Assembly: GCA_937967795.1 (NCBI GenBank)
Contig: CALBSK010000006.1
Span: forward strand, 1 to 7,230
DNA length: 7,230 bases
From: an uncultured Alphaproteobacteria bacterium
GTDB lineage: Bacteria > Pseudomonadota > Alphaproteobacteria > UBA9655
Direction: 5' to 3'
In this document: one piece after another, positions 1-4,600 of the stretch
Position numbering within the stretch: position 1 is the stretch's first letter
How the letters are laid out: each line of letters opens with the position of its first letter
The notes under the pieces: model-generated
What the model was told of the DNA's origin: nothing
What the model saw: only the letters and a program-made list of their open reading frames with translations
Databases searched by the model: none
Program-made: the position numbers and the translations under genes

Positions 1-171
1 AGTTTTTTTAATCCTCTTCCTGTTTATTCAACAATCTCACGAGAATCTTCACCTACAAATCCAAAGATAGAAGTTACCCTTTCTCAAGGAGAACACTTTT
101 GCTTGGAGGAACCCTTCAATTGGGAAAGAATCAGTTCATGGTTAACCCCTCTCTTAAATGAAGACGATTAA
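1..171 (+). CDS. tnpA: IS66 TnpA-like accessory protein, C-terminal tail (partial at window edge)
   Basis: This is an open frame from the window edge to a TAA at 169-171, encoding 56 residues. The last ~38 residues match the C-terminus of the next gene closely: both contain NPKIE, LSQG, an acidic/aromatic stretch with a W, and SWLTPLL just before the stop. This tail resembles the short beta-strand/helix module that ends IS66 TnpA proteins (a hydrophobic strand, a G turn, then a helix). The N-terminal helix-turn-helix part must lie upstream. The stop overlaps the longest possible reading frame of the next gene by 14 bases, but lies 25 bases before its better-supported start. It is interpreted as a tandem paralogue of the following gene. 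A frame that was once continuous with a longer modular gene is also possible. Confidence 0.72.
   Translation, partial: SFFNPLPVYSTISRESSPTNPKIEVTLSQGEHFCLEEPFNWERISSWLTPLLNEDD
57..157 (+). repeat. Direct repeat, copy 1 (tail of tnpA-like gene)
   Basis: About 100 bases here align without gaps to 781-881 at an offset of 724 bases. There are exact runs such as AATCCAAAGATAGAA and CTTTCTCAAGG, with divergence concentrated in the middle. The repeat encodes the conserved C-terminal module of both tnpA-like genes. It indicates a gene duplication old enough for clear divergence. Confidence 0.7.
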
Positions 172-178
172 GAATGAA

Positions 179-185
179 AAGGGAG
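179..185 (+). promoter_or_regulatory. Ribosome binding site deciding the tnpA start
   Basis: AAGGGAG lies 11 bases before the ATG at 197. The alternative in-frame ATG at 158 has only pyrimidine-rich sequence before it and sits inside the previous coding region. This favours 197 as the start. Confidence 0.5.
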
Positions 186-196
186 CAAAGCTCATT

Positions 197-889
197 ATGG
201 TAAGAAAGCATAAACCTAAAGGTCCTCATACTCTGGAAGAATGGAAGGAAATTGTTGAAGATTGGAGAAAGAGCGGTCTTAATAGAAAGACCTATTGCAA
301 GGCGAAGAATTTAAACGATTCTTCTTTGTATACATGGGAAAAAAGATTTAATCCTTCTCGTAAACCGCGTCAGATGGAAACGCTGGAAAAATGGACTCCA
401 ATTGTCGAAGACTGGAAAAAGAGTGGTCTGAGTAGAAACGCCTATCGCATACAAAATGAGTTACCGGGTTCCTTTTATGAATGGGAAAGAAAACTTAACC
501 CCTCTGTTTTAAGAAAAACAAGCCACCTCATCGCTCTCGAGAAATGGACCCCCATTATTGAAGATTGGAAAAAGAGCGGCTTAAATAGATATGTTTACTG
601 CACCAAAAAGAGATTAACGAGTTCTTGTTTTTATAAATGGGAAAAAAAGCTCAATCCTAGATCTTTTCAATCGCTCTCAGATCCTATAAAGAAGACGGAA
701 ATTAAATCTGATCCGCCTTTAAAAGATTTTTTTGTTCCTTTCCCTCTCACTTCCACGAGTTCAAAAGACTCTGGTTCTCTAAATCCAAAGATAGAAATCA
801 TGCTTTCTCAAGGGCATCACCTTTACTTGGAAGGAATCTTTGACTGGGAAAAACTTGCATCTTGGCTAACCCCTCTTTTAAGGGAATAA
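197..889 (+). CDS. tnpA: IS66 TnpA-like accessory protein with three tandem helix-turn-helix motifs
   Basis: This encodes a 230-residue protein from the ATG at 197; an in-frame ATG at 158 would add 13 residues but lacks a ribosome site. Three copies of a ~43-residue motif lie at residues 12-54, 62-103 and 113-155. Each has the pattern LE+W...(I/V)(V/I)EDW+KSGL.R..Y...........(F/L)Y.WE++(L/F)NP, with Trp at 16/23/47, 66/73/96 and 117/124/148. This is the SGL-then-YxW helix-turn-helix signature of IS66 TnpA, normally present once. A Ser/Pro-rich linker follows, then the C-terminal module (about 195-230) shared with the preceding gene. In the family, TnpA is an accessory factor thought to bind DNA, perhaps at element ends. 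Repeat 2 is one residue shorter and has lost the Cys. The stop is three bases before the tnpB start, implying coupled translation. The IS66 assignment is firm from context and motif; the role of triplication is unknown. Confidence 0.8.
   Translation: MVRKHKPKGPHTLEEWKEIVEDWRKSGLNRKTYCKAKNLNDSSLYTWEKRFNPSRKPRQMETLEKWTPIVEDWKKSGLSRNAYRIQNELPGSFYEWERKLNPSVLRKTSHLIALEKWTPIIEDWKKSGLNRYVYCTKKRLTSSCFYKWEKKLNPRSFQSLSDPIKKTEIKSDPPLKDFFVPFPLTSTSSKDSGSLNPKIEIMLSQGHHLYLEGIFDWEKLASWLTPLLRE
230..661 (+). repeat. Three in-frame tandem repeats of an HTH-coding unit (~150 bp period)
   Basis: Units lie at about 230-358, 380-505 and 533-661. The most conserved core reads GAAGAYTGGARAAAGAGYGGYYT and begins near 256, 408 and 558. 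The three units differ at many third positions and in linker length, so the triplication is not recent. All keep the reading frame and the key Trp, Ser-Gly-Leu and Tyr-x-Trp residues, which suggests selection maintained them. Confidence 0.85.
781..881 (+). repeat. Direct repeat, copy 2 (tail of tnpA-like gene)
   Basis: This is the partner of the repeat at 57-157, in the same orientation and at the matching position at the end of the complete tnpA-like gene. Recombination between the two copies could delete or amplify one tnpA-like gene. Confidence 0.7.
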
Positions 890-892
890 GAT

Positions 893-1240
893 ATGTTTCC
901 AGGAAGCATTAAAGCTTATGTGGCGAGAGAACGAATCGATCTGCGTAAAGCCTATGATGGATTAGGGCTTTTAGTCCAAGAGTCTCTTGAGATGGATCCT
1001 TTGTCTGGATACCTCTTTGTGTTTTTTAATAAAAATTTAGACAAAATGAAGGCATTGTATTGGGATCGCAATGGCTTCTGCATCTGGCAGAAAAGACTTG
1101 AGAAAGGAAAATTCCGTATTCCTTCTATTCTCAATTCTCATTGGGAGATCAGCTTTCAAGAACTTCAATTCCTCCTCGCTGGAATTGATTTAAGGCGCCT
1201 CCCTCTTCAAGTTGATTATAGAAACTATGTGGTAAACTAA
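893..1240 (+). CDS. tnpB: IS66 family accessory protein TnpB (Orf2)
   Basis: This encodes a 115-residue protein, the usual length for the family and apparently intact. Recognisable family positions are the D-L-R-K segment at 16-19 followed by YDGL, DPLSG at 35-39, the hydrophobic YLFVFFN strand at 40-46, DKMK at 50-53, YWDRNGF at 56-62, and QKRLEKGKF at 66-74. These are the hallmark residues of IS66 Orf2. TnpB is required for IS66/IS679 transposition, but its biochemical role is not settled. A ribosome site, AGGGA at 881-885, overlaps the end of tnpA, with seven bases before the ATG. Only three bases separate the tnpA stop from this start, so the two are almost certainly co-transcribed. Confidence 0.95.
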   Translation: MFPGSIKAYVARERIDLRKAYDGLGLLVQESLEMDPLSGYLFVFFNKNLDKMKALYWDRNGFCIWQKRLEKGKFRIPSILNSHWEISFQELQFLLAGIDLRRLPLQVDYRNYVVN

Positions 1241-1247
1241 AATAATA

Positions 1248-1276
1248 TTGTGAAATTATAAGAGCAAGCGTATACA
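1248..1276 (+). promoter_or_regulatory. Weak candidate promoter before tnpC
   Basis: TTGTGA (1248-1253) and TATACA (1271-1276) are separated by 17 bases, and each hexamer matches the sigma70 consensus at four of six positions. Transcription would start close to the tnpC ATG at 1283, giving a leaderless or nearly leaderless message. This would fit the absence of a convincing Shine-Dalgarno site there. In AT-rich sequence such matches occur often by chance, so this is tentative. Confidence 0.22.
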
Positions 1277-1282
1277 TTAACT

Positions 1283-1576
1283 ATGATTGCTCGTGAAAAT
1301 CTTCCTGATAATAAAGATGAGCTGAAAAACATTGTTTATCAGCTTATCGGGGTTGTGGAAGAGCAAAAGCTTCTTATTGCTAATCAGAATGAACGTATTG
1401 AAGCCCAATTCAAAAAAATAGAAGAACAAGCGCAGCAGATTGACCAGTTGGTTCATCAGGTCAATGCTCTTAAACGTCATCGGTATGGAAAACGATCTGA
1501 AAAGATCCAAGAAAAAAACAAGCCTACACAGGATACGAGCAACCCAGCTGAAAGTTCACCGGACGCTCACTTTTAA
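1283..1576 (+). pseudogene. tnpC: IS66 transposase TnpC remnant: N-terminal coiled coil only
   Basis: This is a 97-residue frame. Residues 14-64 form a predicted coiled coil with heptad-spaced I32, I39, I46, I53 and V60. The sequence LKRHRYGKRSEKI at 63-75 is the conserved element that follows the leucine-zipper-like region in IS66 transposases. A full TnpC is roughly 500 residues, with a zinc-binding region and a DDE catalytic core, and all of that is missing. Residues 91-96 are encoded by the presumed terminal inverted repeat, and the stop (1574-1576) lies in flanking DNA. The most direct explanation is an internal deletion joining about codon 75-90 to the right end of the element. The start lies 42 bases after the tnpB stop with no strong ribosome site. 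It is catalytically dead as a transposase; a truncated product could still oligomerise through the coiled coil. Confidence 0.85.
1554..1570. repeat. Presumed right terminal inverted repeat of the IS66 element
   Basis: GTTCACCGGACGCTCAC reads on the other strand as GTGAGCGTCCGGTGAAC, which resembles the GTAAGCG-type termini of IS66-family elements as I recall them. It marks the point where TnpC homology stops making sense and flanking DNA begins. The matching left repeat is outside the window, so the boundary rests on family resemblance. Confidence 0.6.
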
Positions 1577-1578
1577 AA
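1571..1578. repeat. Possible 8-bp target-site duplication, right copy
   Basis: TTTTAAAA directly follows the presumed right end, and IS66 elements generate 8-bp target duplications. The left copy is not in the window, so this is a positional prediction only. Confidence 0.3.
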
Positions 1579-1580
1579 CT

Positions 1581-1620
1581 CTATGCCCTAAGGGTAACCG
1601 CCATAATAAAGGGCTCATAG
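1581..1620. terminator. Imperfect hairpin between convergent genes, possible bidirectional terminator
   Basis: CTATG-CCCT (1581-1589) pairs with AGGG-CT-CATAG (1610-1620), giving a nine-pair stem with a two-base bulge and a 20-base loop. A smaller internal CCCTAAGGG palindrome competes with it. It begins four bases after the stop of the large minus-strand gene. In that direction it is followed by AG and TTTT; in the plus direction T-rich runs follow at 1628-1632 and 1637-1641. The position is ideal for terminating both transcripts, but the long loop and short T-runs make it a weak example. Confidence 0.4.
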
Positions 1621-1623
1621 CCT

Positions 1624-4600
1624 TCAGTTTTTGGTCTTTTTATGAGTCTTAATAAACTTGAGCTTAGGTTTGTTTCGTTGGATAAATGTTGAAGAAGGAT
1701 CGTTGCGTTTAACAGCATCAATGTGAGTCTGCCTCAGGGTTTCTGCACCCCAGGCATAGGGGGCGTTGGTGAGAGATGAGGTTATTCGCGTAATAAGATC
1801 TTCTGCTGCAATGACGCCACAGGAAAACATGTCTCCTTTAGCTTGCCTTCTTTCATAAGTGCTTTCTTTTCTTTCACAGGAGAAAACCTTAGCTGTTGGA
1901 TGATAAAAATGAATCCGTCTTTTAATGGTTTTCTCTAAGGTTCTAAAGTTACCTTTTTTCATTTTTCCGCCTCCCATAGGGTCGTGGGCAAAGATTTTGA
2001 TCTCATAATTGTCTCCTTCCTTGTGAAGGCGGACTTCCCCTGTGAGCCAATGCATGTGTGTGAGGTTATAAGGAAAGAGAATTTTAGCATGGGCGGTTTT
2101 TGTTGTGAGCATTCTTGGCATGATCCCTTCGAACACGTCTTTTTTTGTTTTCTGAAAATCAGGCGCCTCTTTTTGGAGCCTCTCATAAAGAGAAGGAATG
2201 CCTTCTTTCAGCATCTCGAGATTACCTTCTTTTTTTTGGATTTCTGATAAGATTTCTTCATCCGATTGATCAGCTTCTTTCCCATCTTGTATGATCTTTA
2301 AAACCTCTTCCTTGACATCAGGAGGACGGGTAGTTTTATCGAAATGATAGTCAATATTTAAGGAAGATACATTGTAGCCTTGTGAGAAGTTTTGCTGATG
2401 CTTTTTGCCTGCTGTATCAACGGCAGGTGTCACAGCAACAATATAAGAAAGGCAATCTTCTTGGTCATAAATAGGCTTAAAGAGTGGTCCTTTTCTTTTG
2501 AGGAGGTACTTAGAGTCTTTGACATAGCCGAGGTCAGGATGATGACTAAGAACAGAGGTAGTATAATCAGAGATATCTGCATCTGTGTAATAGGTTTCCT
2601 CCCATGAGGTGACTTTGTAAGAGTTGTTAGAATCTTCTTCTTTTGTAGCCTCTTTCTCTTCAGGGGTGTGAGAAGGTGACTCACCAGTATTTAATCCCTC
2701 TGAATCCACGCTTTCGAGAATTTCATTAAGTCTTAAAAGAATATCAGGATGGAGCTTTTTAAACATATGGCGGTATCGGCGCATCATATCAATCAACTCA
2801 TTGCGCATTTGATCAGGATTAATATAAGACACTTTCCCAATGGTCCGATCCACAAAGAGAGCGGCTCCCCCAATAGATTGATTAAACATCAGAAAGTTTT
2901 TCATCATGTCAGCTATTCCCGCAGGAATCAGAGCACCAAGCCGCAACCACAAAGGCCAACCTTCCGCTGCAATAAACCCTATTGCAATGTAGGGAGTAGT
3001 TTGCATCCCTGCTACAATCCAATTTTGGATTTTACCGAGTCTTCTTACCCTTTTTCGGTTTTTGCTATGGCTATTATCTTCTCCTAGTTTCTTTCCCCCG
3101 ATAAGCTCATAAACAGCCTTTTCTGTGCCTTCAACCTCGGCCAGCAGTTGGGCAAGAGAACCCATAATCCCACCTATGAGAATGGACAGCCCCATTTGAG
3201 CTGATTCATCACCAATCCCGATAAGCTGCAATAAGTGATAACAAACAAACCAATAAATAAGAGAACGCCCAAAAGAAGCAAGCATAGGAAGACCCCACCC
3301 GATGGTTTTAGTAATAGCTTTGCGGATTGTATCAGGATCTGGTTTCACCATTTCCTTTTGATGCTGGTTATGAAGATGGCTCATGAGCCATAAGGTTTTT
3401 AAAGCTTCAGTCACTTGATAGGATCCTTGTTCCGCTTTTGTTTCAGCAGCATTTAGAAAAACCTGGCTCTTTAATTGAGAATAAACCAAACGTATGCCAT
3501 CATCATTAAGCCTGGAAAACCACCATTTCAAATCTTTAAAAACTTCTAGAAAACGGTATTTTACGAGTAGAGCTGGTGAAGAACTCTTAGAGTCAAAGGG
3601 GAAGAAACCACTATCTAAAAGCCTTTCGGTTTTCTTCATTATTTGAGGGCCATAAAAGAAAAAAGAATTGAGAAATACTAAAGGAACGGTATATCCAAGT
3701 TTAATAAAAACCAGATCTCCAGTACCATAGTATTTATCATCGCCTGCTTTTTCAACTGTTAATAATGGCGTTAAATAGTAATATATGGGGAATACGCTGG
3801 TAAAGCTTGCGCCTCCATAAATGAATATTTTTATCCATTTTTCTAAAATTCCTTTTATATTTTCTTGTTTATTTTGAAAATTTCTCGTTGAAGGAGCCAA
3901 TAAGTCAGAAATTGTTTTCATATTGCGGAATAATGCGTCCAAGACCCAAAATCGAGTAAAATACATATTAAATATATATTCTTTATTAGAATTAATAACT
4001 TGCAATATATCAGATGGAATAAACTGAAAAATATCATTAGGATAAAAAACAATAGATGCATTAACAAGACCACTGACAATACCAATAACCCCACCCCCAA
4101 TCCCGCCTATAAGTGCCTGATTGAAAGTAATGTGATCTTGATTAAGGAATTCCTGGGAATAGAGGAGAAAATTCCAAAGATTACGCTCCTTGTACTTTAA
4201 TGATTTTTCTAAGATAAAAACGTGGGAGAGTAGACTCTGAAGATAGGGACAAAGATGAGAAAGATTTAAATCCATGAGGAAACTCTTTTCTTCTTTGAGA
4301 TCTTGCTTTTCGTCTATATCAGTACCTAAAATATTTTTAAGTTGAAGAAGAAATTTAGGGTCTAGCTGTTCATAAACATTTTTGTATTTTTGGACCAAAT
4401 CTAGAAGTTTGTTTCGCTGCTGAGAAGGAGTATTTGAGTTTGAGACTAGGTCAAGACCCTTGACAAAGGATGCGAGATTGTTATCTGATTCCGAAAATGC
4501 AGCCCCACTCGTTAAAAAGCTCGTAATTGCCGCAGGGAGTAAGCAAGCAGCCCGGGTTCCTAAATTCCAATTCTGCGTTGCAAAAAGACCAAGAACAAGA

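Larger units (their letters stand above)
1..1570 (+). mobile_element. IS66-family insertion element, right part, internally deleted
   Basis: The gene order tnpA-tnpB-tnpC on one strand, with a recognisable TnpB and the N-terminus of a TnpC transposase, is diagnostic of the IS66 family. The right boundary is placed at 1570, where a sequence resembling IS66 terminal repeats ends. The left terminus is not in the window, because the element is entered inside an extra tnpA-like gene. From family knowledge (IS679), TnpA, TnpB and TnpC are all needed for transposition. Here TnpC has lost its catalytic region, so the copy should be non-autonomous. It is also unusual in carrying two tandem tnpA-like genes. 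The family call is firm; the exact right end is likely but unproven. Confidence 0.85.

Noticed and set aside
230..661. Regular ~150-bp repeats considered as a CRISPR-like or non-coding array
   Set aside because: The units are too long and diverged, fully in frame, and conserve protein motifs; they are protein-domain repeats.
1277..1510. Minus-strand open frame opposite tnpC
   Set aside because: The hydrophobic Phe/Ile/Leu-rich product is the antisense of a Lys/Glu/Gln-rich coiled coil; the IS66 reading on the + strand is clearly the real one.
1440..1652. Overlapping + frame from within tnpC into the large gene's 3' end
   Set aside because: Its translation has no similarity to IS66 transposase and so does not represent a frameshifted continuation of tnpC.
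1627..2643. Specific assignment of the C-terminal domain as a YopJ acetyltransferase
   Set aside because: YopJ uses His-Glu-Cys, with 19 and 44 residues between them. The Asp, the HW pair and the Gln before the Cys here fit Ulp1-type better, so only the clan is claimed.
2749..3087. Open frame of 112 codons on the + strand opposite the large gene
   Set aside because: It lies wholly inside the well-supported minus-strand gene, opposite the conserved part of module copy B. It has no ribosome site or recognisable motif and is explained as a mirror of coding constraint.
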